The translations under genes were made by a program, and so were the position numbers. From NCBI GenBank assembly GCA_002345965.1, contig DDTF01000031.1:128563-141778 (forward strand): a stretch of DNA of 13,216 bases. Direction: 5' to 3'. Below the pieces are notes generated by a model, which was given only the letters and a program-made list of their open reading frames with translations, was not told the DNA's origin and searched no databases. This stretch comes from Flammeovirgaceae bacterium UBA2371 (GTDB lineage: Bacteria > Bacteroidota > Bacteroidia > Cytophagales > Cyclobacteriaceae). Numbering within the stretch: position 1 is the stretch's first letter; each line of letters begins with the position of its first letter. This document shows, piece after piece, positions 7,518 to 13,216 of this stretch.

Positions 7518-7774
7518 ATCAAACACTCCCAACTGTTACGTTGAAACAACTGGCGTTAAGAAACGGGCAGGATAAACCTGATGTTTGGATCGCTTACAAA
7601 GGGTTGGTTTACAATGTGAGCAATTCCAGATTGTGGAAAACGGGCACGCATTATGAGCACTGGGCAGGTCAGGACCTGACAGATGAATTGGTGGATGCGC
7701 CTCACACCGATGAGGTTTTTAGTAAATTTGAACCCATAGCAAAATTGATAAAGGATGATACTCATTGCGGATAG
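7514..7774 (+). CDS. Small cytochrome b5-like heme/steroid-binding domain protein, GTG start
   Basis: An 86-residue protein consisting only of a compact cytochrome b5-like fold. The order is TVTLKQLALRNG, then DVWIAYKGLVYNVSNSRLW (24-41), then GTHYEHWAGQDLT (44-56) and APHTDEVF (62-69), matching the pattern of short bacterial b5-like proteins. H46 or H49 and H64 are the plausible axial heme ligands; the classical HPGG of longer cytochromes b5 is not present in that form. No signal peptide or membrane segment, so it should be cytoplasmic. It starts at a GTG overlapping the RDD stop by four bases, and its end overlaps the kinase start by 20 bases, so it is coupled on both sides. Whether it binds heme or a sterol-like ligand cannot be told from sequence. 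Confidence 0.82.
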   Translation: MNQTLPTVTLKQLALRNGQDKPDVWIAYKGLVYNVSNSRLWKTGTHYEHWAGQDLTDELVDAPHTDEVFSKFEPIAKLIKDDTHCG

Positions 7775-8603
7775 TGGCGGATCAAAATTGGATTGGAGGA
7801 TTTTGCATGAGGATGGAAAGATTGATCAGGCCAGCGGACCGGGGTTTAATCCATATTATCAGCCAGCTTCCGATTTGGAGAATTCGATTGAGGAGCAATT
7901 GGCTCCAAAAGTTTCAGGTAGAGTAAAGAAAATATTTTTTTATGGAGCAGGACTTTCGTCACCTCAAAATCATGAGATTGTCTGCAAAGTTTTACAGCGA
8001 TATTTTGATAAAGCTGTCATTGAAGTGAATCTTGATTTGCTTGGCGCAGCCAGGTCACTTTGCGGTGATGAGCCAGGGATTGCCTGTATCCTGGGCACAG
8101 GATCTAATTCTTGTTTCTACGATGGGAATGAAATAAGCAGAAATGTAGCAAGCTTAGGATGGATACTTGGCGATGAAGGGTCAGGGGCCCACATGGGCAA
8201 ACAATTAATTAAGGATTATATTCGTAATGAAATGCCCGATCAATTGAGTGAGCAGCTTAAGGCCCGCTTTCCTTTGAATCGGGAAGAGATACTGAGTAAA
8301 GTTTATCAACAGGAACGGCCAGCTGCTTTTTTGGGAAGTTTTTCAAGATTTATTTTTCAGCACATCAAAGAGCCTTATTGCTATCAGTTGGTGTATTCTG
8401 GGTTTGAAGATTTCTATAAAAGGAATGTGATGCAATACGAGGACCACCAACATTTAAAAGTACACTTTACCGGGTCTGTGGCATTTTATTTTAGCAATGT
8501 GCTAAGACAGGTAGCCAATGATATGGGCATTGTTGTCAAAAATATTGCTGAGACACCCATCGCGGGATTGGCACTCTTCCATAAAAAAGATTTAAACGAT
8601 TAA
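7755..8603 (+). CDS. BadF/BadG/BcrA/BcrD-type amino sugar kinase (GlcNAc/MurNAc kinase-like)
   Basis: A 282-residue kinase of the ASKHA fold. Phosphate-1 motif ILIADSGGSKLDW (2-14), a likely catalytic aspartate in NLDLLGAAR (D94), phosphate-2 motif GIACILGTGSNS (108-119), the LGWILGDEGSGAHMGK segment (134-149) and an adenosine-binding HFTGSVAF motif (237-244) are all visible. The family includes N-acetylglucosamine kinases and MurK, a MurNAc/GlcNAc kinase known from Clostridium and Tannerella. The gene lies four bases before murQ, which consumes MurNAc 6-phosphate, so phosphorylation of MurNAc (and perhaps GlcNAc) from ATP in the cytoplasm is the favoured role. I do not give a symbol because family sequence alone does not fix the sugar. 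The ATG start is supported by the immediately following phosphate-1 motif. Confidence 0.88.
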   Translation: MILIADSGGSKLDWRILHEDGKIDQASGPGFNPYYQPASDLENSIEEQLAPKVSGRVKKIFFYGAGLSSPQNHEIVCKVLQRYFDKAVIEVNLDLLGAARSLCGDEPGIACILGTGSNSCFYDGNEISRNVASLGWILGDEGSGAHMGKQLIKDYIRNEMPDQLSEQLKARFPLNREEILSKVYQQERPAAFLGSFSRFIFQHIKEPYCYQLVYSGFEDFYKRNVMQYEDHQHLKVHFTGSVAFYFSNVLRQVANDMGIVVKNIAETPIAGLALFHKKDLND

Positions 8604-8607
8604 TAGC

Positions 8608-9408
8608 TTGTCAACAACTGAATCATCATCCAATTACAATGATCTGGAAAAAATGAGTATCCATGATCTTTTGGTCAGTATAAACTCTGAGGATGTGCTG
8701 GTGCCCCAGGCGGTTGAAAAGGTAATTCCAGCTATCGAGAAACTGGTAATTGCAGTTGTGGAGAAAATGAAAATAGGAGGCAGATTATTTTATATTGGAG
8801 CCGGAACCAGTGGAAGATTGGGGATATTGGATGCCTCGGAAATACCACCTACCTATGGTTTGCCACAAGGCAGAGTAATTGGTTTGATAGCGGGAGGCGA
8901 TCAGGCTATTCGTCAATCAGTGGAGCACGCTGAGGACAACACTGAACAAGCCTGGAAGGATTTACAATTACATCAAATTAATAATAATGATGTGCTTGTT
9001 GGGATTGCTGCCTCTGGAAAAACCCCCTATGTATTGGGTGGTGTACGGGATGCAAAGAAAAATGGCATTGCGACCGGATGCATTACCTGCAATAGTGGAA
9101 GTCAATTGGCACAAATGGTTGATTATCCCATTGAAGTAATTGTTGGGCCCGAGTTTGTGACAGGAAGTACCCGAATGAAAGCAGGAACAGCACAGAAGTT
9201 AGTTCTCAACATGATTTCAACCTCTGCAATGATTAAGCTGGGTAGAATCAAGGGCAATAAAATGGTGGACATGCAACTCAGCAATCGTAAACTTGTGGAC
9301 AGGGGAACAAAAATGATCATGGATGAGTTGGGTATTGATGAAGAGAAGGCTGCTCAATTATTAAATAAATTTGGAAGTGTGAGAGCAGCCATTGATAGCA
9401 CAAAATGA
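8608..9408 (+). CDS. murQ: N-acetylmuramic acid 6-phosphate etherase MurQ, TTG start
   Basis: A 266-residue SIS-domain lyase that cleaves the lactyl ether of MurNAc 6-phosphate to give GlcNAc 6-phosphate and D-lactate, a cytoplasmic step of peptidoglycan recycling. Visible are RLFYIGAGTSGRLGILDASE (59-78), GIAASGKTPYVLGG (132-145) and GPEFVTGSTRMKAGTAQK (180-197). E78 and E109 occupy the places of the catalytic glutamates E83 and E114 of the E. coli enzyme, with the same 31-residue spacing. The start is TTG at 8608: the conserved N-terminal TTESSSNYNDLEKMS needs it, and no in-frame ATG exists between the upstream stop and that motif. Shorter than the E. coli protein, as usual for this phylum. 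The gene is four bases after the kinase and abuts the next start. Confidence 0.96.
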   Translation: MSTTESSSNYNDLEKMSIHDLLVSINSEDVLVPQAVEKVIPAIEKLVIAVVEKMKIGGRLFYIGAGTSGRLGILDASEIPPTYGLPQGRVIGLIAGGDQAIRQSVEHAEDNTEQAWKDLQLHQINNNDVLVGIAASGKTPYVLGGVRDAKKNGIATGCITCNSGSQLAQMVDYPIEVIVGPEFVTGSTRMKAGTAQKLVLNMISTSAMIKLGRIKGNKMVDMQLSNRKLVDRGTKMIMDELGIDEEKAAQLLNKFGSVRAAIDSTK

Positions 9409-9975
9409 ATGCATGAGTTAGAGCCCCATTACAATTGGTTGCAATACTACGATGCCGCACAAGATGAACTTTCTCCTTTCTACGGCAAAGAGTACAACTA
9501 TGACCAGTATAGCGAAGCCATCTACGGTTATTATATTGATCCCGCCTGGGATTCGTTTGGTTCGGAAACCCTATTTGTCAAAATCCTTTTTGCTGATTAT
9601 GATCTTGGGTACGCTGTCCTTGAATTTATAGGCGAATGGAATGATACCTTGTACAATGATATTATGTTGCTTAAGAGAAACCTGATTGAGCACTTGTCAA
9701 TGCAAGGGATCAACAAGTTTATATTAATTGGAGAAAACATTTTTAATTTTCATGGGTCTAGCGATGATTATTATGAGGAGTGGTTTGAAGAAGTAGAAGA
9801 TGGTTGGATAGCGGCTGTTAATTTTCCTGATTTTATTCAGCGCGAATTCGAACGCTACAGACTTGACTCGTACATCAATATGGGGGGCACTTTGCAAATC
9901 CCCCAATGGAGGACTTTACAGCCAGCACGATTTTTCGAATTGGTAAATTCGTTGATTCAAAGAAGACTTAATTGA
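9409..9975 (+). CDS. Hypothetical aromatic-rich acidic protein downstream of murQ
   Basis: A 188-residue protein I do not recognise. No signal peptide or membrane segment. It is strikingly rich in Tyr, Trp, Phe, Asp and Glu (for example NYDQYSEAIYGYYIDPAWD at about 29-47, and DDYYEEWFEEVEDGW). The middle reads like alternating strands and helices: FVKILFADYD, YAVLEFIGEWND, a helix (DIMLLKRNLIEHL), then INKFILIGENIFNF. This is loosely reminiscent of a small alpha/beta fold such as STAS, but that is only an impression. The ATG directly follows the murQ stop with no gap, so it is the last gene of the RDD-murQ operon and probably co-translated. Its 3' end overlaps the convergent SprT-like gene by 19 bases, and no terminator is visible between them. 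Confidence 0.8.
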   Translation: MHELEPHYNWLQYYDAAQDELSPFYGKEYNYDQYSEAIYGYYIDPAWDSFGSETLFVKILFADYDLGYAVLEFIGEWNDTLYNDIMLLKRNLIEHLSMQGINKFILIGENIFNFHGSSDDYYEEWFEEVEDGWIAAVNFPDFIQREFERYRLDSYINMGGTLQIPQWRTLQPARFFELVNSLIQRRLN

Positions 9976-10580
9976 GCCATACTAATGGGCACATCGGCAG
10001 GTACAAGGTAACTTAAACGGGTTTTTATCTCTTTACATTCTACCCGGGTTCTTCTGAGCTTGCCCTTTTTGAACCATTTCCCTTGAAAACCGAAAACCGT
10101 ACCTTCAGGAATTTGTGAAAGCAGGACTACATTTTTTTGACGGTCATCGTAACTGCGCAAAAGCTGCGTGAACTTGCCGTCTGAAAATGTCGAGGCTTTT
10201 GGGTTTTTCATGTGCTTTTTTAAGCCATCAAGCAATGGTTTTGGAAAGACTTCCTCACTCATTACAGGCTCCATTAATTGCTGGAAAGATTTTTTCCATT
10301 CTTTTCCATGCGATTCAATACGATTGCCATAATGTAGATGAACTTCCAAATGAGCAACCTCATGAACATAAGTAATCAAAAACAAATAAGGATCAATGTC
10401 ATGATTGACAGTGATGCGGGCAACTTTGCCCGGATAGCAGGTGAAGTCTCCCACTTTGGTTACTCGGCTCTTTCTAACCTTAAACTCAAATTGGAATTTC
10501 TTCCACAGCTGAAAGCAATAGGCATAGGCAGCCTCAGGGACATGATTGGTGAGCAGGTGTGATATCGAATTGGCATTCAT
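9957..10580 (-). CDS. SprT-like zinc metalloprotease domain protein
   Basis: A 207-residue SprT-family protein. The catalytic motif HEVAH (73-77) is followed by H91 in ESHGKEWK, which gives the usual three zinc ligands (H73, H77, H91) and the catalytic E74. The N-terminal VPEAAYAYCFQLWKKFQF and the core TKVGDFTCYPGKVARITV (41-58) are typical of the Bacteroidota group, as is the C-terminal IPEGTVFGFQGKWFKKGKLR. No C-terminal zinc ribbon with paired cysteines is present. Relatives of SPRTN (Spartan) cut DNA-protein crosslinks; for bacterial SprT the function is poorly known, so the substrate is left open. The ATG lies only two bases beyond the T run of a terminator and no promoter box is visible, so expression may depend on read-through. 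The gene converges on the murQ operon. Confidence 0.9.
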   Translation of the reverse strand: MNANSISHLLTNHVPEAAYAYCFQLWKKFQFEFKVRKSRVTKVGDFTCYPGKVARITVNHDIDPYLFLITYVHEVAHLEVHLHYGNRIESHGKEWKKSFQQLMEPVMSEEVFPKPLLDGLKKHMKNPKASTFSDGKFTQLLRSYDDRQKNVVLLSQIPEGTVFGFQGKWFKKGKLRRTRVECKEIKTRLSYLVPADVPISMAQLSLL

Positions 10581-10582
10581 AG

Positions 10583-10616
10583 AAAAAAACAGAGGCTTTA
10601 GTTACCTAAAGCCTCT
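10583..10616 (-). terminator. Intrinsic terminator of the small lipoprotein gene
   Basis: A perfect 11-base-pair stem (AGAGGCTTTAG at 10591-10601 with its complement at 10606-10616) around the loop 10602-10605. On the minus strand it is followed by G and seven T (10589-10583). It lies 28 bases after the lipoprotein stop. A second small palindrome, CAATCTTTAGATTG (10620-10633), precedes it. The plus strand has no T run, so it is a minus-strand terminator. Confidence 0.9.
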
Positions 10617-10644
10617 TTCCAATCTTTAGATTGAAAAACGTTCA

Positions 10645-10821
10645 TTACTGCATGCTGGTGGTGTCAGACGCTACACTGTCCGTGGCTGGCTGCTCCATTG
10701 CTGGCGCTTCTTCAGTCATTTCAGCGTTCTCTGTTTCAGTAGATTCGGTTTTACCGCCTCCACAAGCAACAAAGGCAAAAGCGAAACCGCACACCATTAA
10801 TAATGCGATTAATTTTTTCAT
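10645..10821 (-). CDS. Small lipoprotein, 58 residues
   Basis: A short gene, ATG at 10821 and TAA at 10645. The product begins MKKLIALLMVCGFAFAFVAC: two lysines, a hydrophobic core and a lipobox-like FVAC with C20 as the lipidated residue. The mature part of about 39 residues is GGGK followed by a low-complexity Glu, Thr, Ala and Ser tail (for example TESTETENAEMTEEAPAMEQ) with no expected fold. Such tiny acidic lipoproteins are common in Bacteroidota and have no assigned function. The gene has its own TAnnTTTG box upstream and a strong terminator downstream, so it looks like an independent and possibly well expressed unit. Coding reality is supported by the coherent signal peptide and the flanking signals. 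Confidence 0.85.
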   Translation of the reverse strand: MKKLIALLMVCGFAFAFVACGGGKTESTETENAEMTEEAPAMEQPATDSVASDTTSMQ

Positions 10822-10846
10822 AGTTTACAGGTTTTAAATTCGGGTG

Positions 10847-10854
10847 CAAATATA
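10847..10854 (-). promoter_or_regulatory. Bacteroidota -7 box upstream of the small lipoprotein gene
   Basis: On the minus strand 10854-10847 reads TATATTTG, a perfect TAnnTTTG. It ends 25 bases before the ATG at 10821, implying a leader of about 20 bases. No clear TTTG -33 element is seen at the usual 19-21 base spacing. The 73-base gap after der holds nothing else. Confidence 0.6.
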
Positions 10855-10894
10855 CTATGATAGGTATACTTATGCCCCAGGAAGTAATAAAAAT

Positions 10895-12202
10895 TTATTT
10901 TTTCCGGAAAAACAGCCGTATCGGAGCCCCCTCAAAATCAAAATTTGCCCTCAGTTTGTTTTCAAGAAAACGCATGTATGGCGTCTGTATGTACTGCGGA
11001 AGGTTACAAAAGAAAGCGAACGAAGGGGTTTTTGCCTTTACCTGAGTAATGTATTTGATCTGAATCATTTTACCCTTTAATGCAGGAGGAGGGTATCTGG
11101 CAATTTCAGGTAGCAAAGCATCATTCAGTTTTGCAGTAGGTATCTTCTTGGTTTTGTTGTTATATACCTCTACCGCCTTTTCAATCACCTGAAAAATCCG
11201 CTGTTTAGTAAGCACGGAAGCAAAAATGATCGGAATATAAGTAGCAGGAGAGAGCTTTTCCATCATCGCCTTCTTAATCTCATCGGCTGTTTTGGTGTCT
11301 TTGTCAATGAGATCCCACTTATTGACCATGATTACAATTCCTTTCCCCTGTTTCTGAGCCAGGCTGATGATCGAGATGTCCTGGTGTTCTAATCCTCGCT
11401 CAGCATCAATAAGTATGATGCAAACATCACTTTCTTCCAATGCCTTAAGCGATCGAAGCACGGAATAAAATTCAATGTCTTCCTTTACCTTACTTTTCTT
11501 TCTGATTCCGGCTGTGTCAATCAAGATAAAATCATTGCCGTACATTTTATAACGGGAGTGAACGGCATCACGCGTAGTGCCGGCTTCATCAGTAACAATA
11601 CTGCGCTCTTCGCCCAGTAACACATTTAAAAAAGACGACTTGCCTACGTTGGGTCTACCTACAATTGCTATTTTAGGAATTCCTGCATCTGGATCCTCTA
11701 CCCCTTCAGATTCAAAAGTTTTAATTACTTCGTCCAATAACTCACCCGTTCCGCTCCCGTTTTCGGCAGACACAGGGTAGACCTCACCCAAACCCAATTC
11801 ATAGAACTCAGTCGCAAGCGTAGATTTGTCAGGCGTATCAGCCTTATTCACAGCCACAAAAACCGGCCGCTTAGACCTGCGCACCAAGTTGGCAAATTCT
11901 TTATCATAGCCCGTCAGTCCGGCTCTACCATCTACCATAAAAATGATTGCAGTGCAATCTTGAATAGCCGTCTCTACTTGTCTCCTGATTTGCGATTCAA
12001 ATTTGTCGTCAGAACCTGTCACATAACCTCCTGTGTCAATTACGGTAAAGAATTTACCTGACCATTCCGCATAACCATAGTGCCGGTCGCGTGTCACTCC
12101 AGGTATATCATCCATGATCGCTTCCCTTTTTTCTACCAGTCGGTTGAAGAAAGTCGATTTGCCCACATTAGGTCTTCCTACTATTGCTACGATGTTAGCC
12201 AT
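10895..12202 (-). CDS. der: Ribosome-assembly GTPase Der (EngA)
   Basis: A 435-residue protein of the normal Der length with two tandem GTPase domains and a KH-like C-terminal domain. First domain: G1 GRPNVGKS (9-16), G3 DTGG (56-59), G4 NKAD (119-122). Second domain: G1 GRPNVGKS (182-189), G2 region with AGTTRD, G3 DTAG (229-232), G4 NKWD (294-297). The KH-like domain spans about 355-435 and ends in RLFFRKK. Der is an essential cytoplasmic GTPase in late assembly of the 50S ribosomal subunit. It begins three bases after the era stop, so the two are almost certainly cotranscribed. No convincing terminator follows it before the small lipoprotein promoter. Confidence 0.98.
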   Translation of the reverse strand: MANIVAIVGRPNVGKSTFFNRLVEKREAIMDDIPGVTRDRHYGYAEWSGKFFTVIDTGGYVTGSDDKFESQIRRQVETAIQDCTAIIFMVDGRAGLTGYDKEFANLVRRSKRPVFVAVNKADTPDKSTLATEFYELGLGEVYPVSAENGSGTGELLDEVIKTFESEGVEDPDAGIPKIAIVGRPNVGKSSFLNVLLGEERSIVTDEAGTTRDAVHSRYKMYGNDFILIDTAGIRKKSKVKEDIEFYSVLRSLKALEESDVCIILIDAERGLEHQDISIISLAQKQGKGIVIMVNKWDLIDKDTKTADEIKKAMMEKLSPATYIPIIFASVLTKQRIFQVIEKAVEVYNNKTKKIPTAKLNDALLPEIARYPPPALKGKMIQIKYITQVKAKTPSFAFFCNLPQYIQTPYMRFLENKLRANFDFEGAPIRLFFRKK

Positions 12203-12205
12203 TAC

Positions 12206-13087
12206 TTAATCTGTATAACCAAATTGTTTGAGTCGCTGCTTTTGCTTGCGCCAGTTGTCTGCCACTTTCACATGGGTTTCAAGAAAAACTTTTTTGCCGA
12301 AAAAAGCTTCAAGGTCTTTTCTGGCTTCGGTGCCTACTTTTTTTAGTGATGCCCCACCTTTTCCAATGATAATACCTTTTTGAGAGTCGCGTTCTACATA
12401 GATGATGGCGCGGATTCTTATAATATTTTCCTGATCCTTAAATTCTTCAATACCTACTTCAGAGCTGTATGGAATCTCCTGCTCATAATTGAGGAATATT
12501 TTTTCCCTTATAATTTCGGAGGTAAAGAAACGTTCGTTTTTATCGGTCAGATCATCCTTGGGATAGTAGGCAGGATGTTCTGGTAAATTTTCCGTGATCG
12601 TCTTTAGCAAAACATCAATGTGATCACCAGTAAGAGCCGACACAGGGATAATGGCCTTTGGTTCCAATTGCGTTTTCCAATAGGTGATTTTGTCTTCCAG
12701 TTGAGAGCCTTTTGCCAGATCAATTTTGTTGATCACTAAAAAAATGGGAGTCTTAATACTTTTAAGCCGTTCGAAAAGCACAGGGTCAAACTTCTCACCC
12801 AGTTCTACCACCAACAAAATAATGTCTGCGTCCTCCAGCGATACTTGTACATAAGTCATCATCTTTTTGTGCAACTCGTACTTTGGTTCGAGCAGCCCTG
12901 GGGTATCAGAGTAGACAATCTGGAAGTCGTCTCCTGACAATATGCCCATTATCCGATGACGGGTGGTTTGGGCTTTGGAGGTGATGATAGAGAGATTCTC
13001 ACCTACCAGCTTATTCATAAGGGTAGACTTACCCACATTGGGCTTGCCAACTATACTTACAAATCCAGCTTTGTGCGTTTCAGGCAT
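12206..13087 (-). CDS. era: Ribosome-assembly GTPase Era
   Basis: A 293-residue protein with an N-terminal GTPase domain and a C-terminal KH domain, the normal Era build. Motifs are G1 GKPNVGKS (14-21), G2 region QTTRHR (40-45), G3 DTPG (61-64), G4 NKID (120-123) and G5 region SAL (150-152). The KH domain carries IIIGKGGASLKKVG (239-252) and ends in the usual VKVADNWR sequence. Era binds the 3' end of 16S rRNA and takes part in 30S subunit maturation, on the cytoplasmic side. The ATG at 13087 gives the usual short N-terminus before G1. A TAnnTTTG promoter box lies 42 bases upstream, and der follows after three bases. Confidence 0.98.
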   Translation of the reverse strand: MPETHKAGFVSIVGKPNVGKSTLMNKLVGENLSIITSKAQTTRHRIMGILSGDDFQIVYSDTPGLLEPKYELHKKMMTYVQVSLEDADIILLVVELGEKFDPVLFERLKSIKTPIFLVINKIDLAKGSQLEDKITYWKTQLEPKAIIPVSALTGDHIDVLLKTITENLPEHPAYYPKDDLTDKNERFFTSEIIREKIFLNYEQEIPYSSEVGIEEFKDQENIIRIRAIIYVERDSQKGIIIGKGGASLKKVGTEARKDLEAFFGKKVFLETHVKVADNWRKQKQRLKQFGYTD

Positions 13088-13216
13088 GGTATAATGTCTC
13101 TATCGGAGTTTGAGCTTATTTTAAGATGGCAAAAGTACGCCAAATTAGATTAAGAGTAGTATTTGGCAGCTGGGGATCAGTAGCAATTGGTCAAAAGCTG
13201 GCGGATATGAGCCCAA
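13088..13216. other. Right-edge region upstream of era, undecided
   Basis: Holds the era promoter box. On the plus strand an ATG at 13126 opens a frame that stays open for 30 codons to the window end, but it overlaps the promoter box and matches no family I know. All three minus-strand frames meet a stop in 13148-13216, so the end of an upstream minus-strand gene could also lie here. A near-repeat, AGCTGGGGAT (13168-13177) and AGCTGGCGGAT (13196-13206), is present. Nothing can be assigned. Confidence 0.3.
13130..13137 (-). promoter_or_regulatory. Bacteroidota -7 box for the era-der operon
   Basis: On the minus strand 13137-13130 reads TACTTTTG, a perfect TAnnTTTG, ending 42 bases before the era ATG and implying a leader of about 37 bases. 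A -33 TTTG at normal spacing is not obvious. The inverted repeat GCCAAAT (13139-13145) and ATTTGGC (13161-13167) sits directly upstream and could be an operator, or chance. Confidence 0.6.

Noticed and set aside
10187..10562. Two plus-strand frames opposite the SprT-like gene
   Set aside because: They are shadows of the metalloprotease, whose zinc motif and family sequence are clear on the minus strand.
10631..10837. Plus-strand frame of 68 codons opposite the small lipoprotein gene
   Set aside because: It is the antisense of a coherent minus-strand lipoprotein with promoter box and terminator; its own product has no recognisable features.
10851..10868. Possible hairpin TATAC...GTATA after der
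   Set aside because: Only five base pairs, AT-rich, no T run; it overlaps the lipoprotein promoter and is not a credible terminator.
13164..13216. tRNA-like stretch with a D-loop-like AGCAATTGG sequence at the right edge
   Set aside because: Whichever base is taken as the acceptor start, either T8 is missing or no anticodon stem pairs; the resemblance stops after the D-loop-like part.

Overview
The window looks like a low-GC chromosomal stretch from a member of the Bacteroidota, probably Cytophagales-like. The reasons are the family set (DUF4129, DUF4350 and MoxR cluster; Bacteroidota-type SprT), the absence of Shine-Dalgarno sites that would decide starts, and several TAnnTTTG boxes of the Bacteroidota -7 promoter type. 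The lineage is an inference from gene content. Coding density is very high, no mobile element, CRISPR array or convincing RNA gene is visible, and no gene-free stretch exceeds about 225 bases.

Region 1 (1-5243, minus strand) is one tightly packed operon. In transcription order it encodes a SpoIIM-family membrane protein, a polytopic membrane protein, a DUF4129 protein, a DUF4350 protein, a MoxR-type AAA+ ATPase and a DUF58 protein that runs off the left edge. Overlaps of 4 and 32 bp and gaps of 4-6 bp indicate translational coupling. The locus matches a conserved but functionally unresolved MoxR membrane system.

Region 2 (5258-6585, minus) holds an M19 dipeptidase lipoprotein. It is separated from the SpoIIM gene by a long hairpin (5258-5305).

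Region 3 (6807-9975, plus) is a divergent five-gene operon: an RDD membrane protein, a mini cytochrome b5-like protein, a BadF-type amino sugar kinase, the MurNAc-6-phosphate etherase MurQ, and an unrecognised aromatic-rich acidic protein. Kinase plus etherase point to recycling of peptidoglycan amino sugars. RDD proteins often accompany the MoxR cluster, so the dipeptidase appears to sit inside an extended locus that links an unknown membrane AAA+ machine with cell-wall turnover.

Region 4 (9957-13216, minus) has an SprT-like metalloprotease that converges on and overlaps the previous operon, then a 58-residue lipoprotein gene with its own promoter box and terminator, then the ribosome-assembly GTPases Der and Era as a two-gene operon with a TAnnTTTG box upstream of era. 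The last 130 bases contain that promoter region and an undecided open frame.
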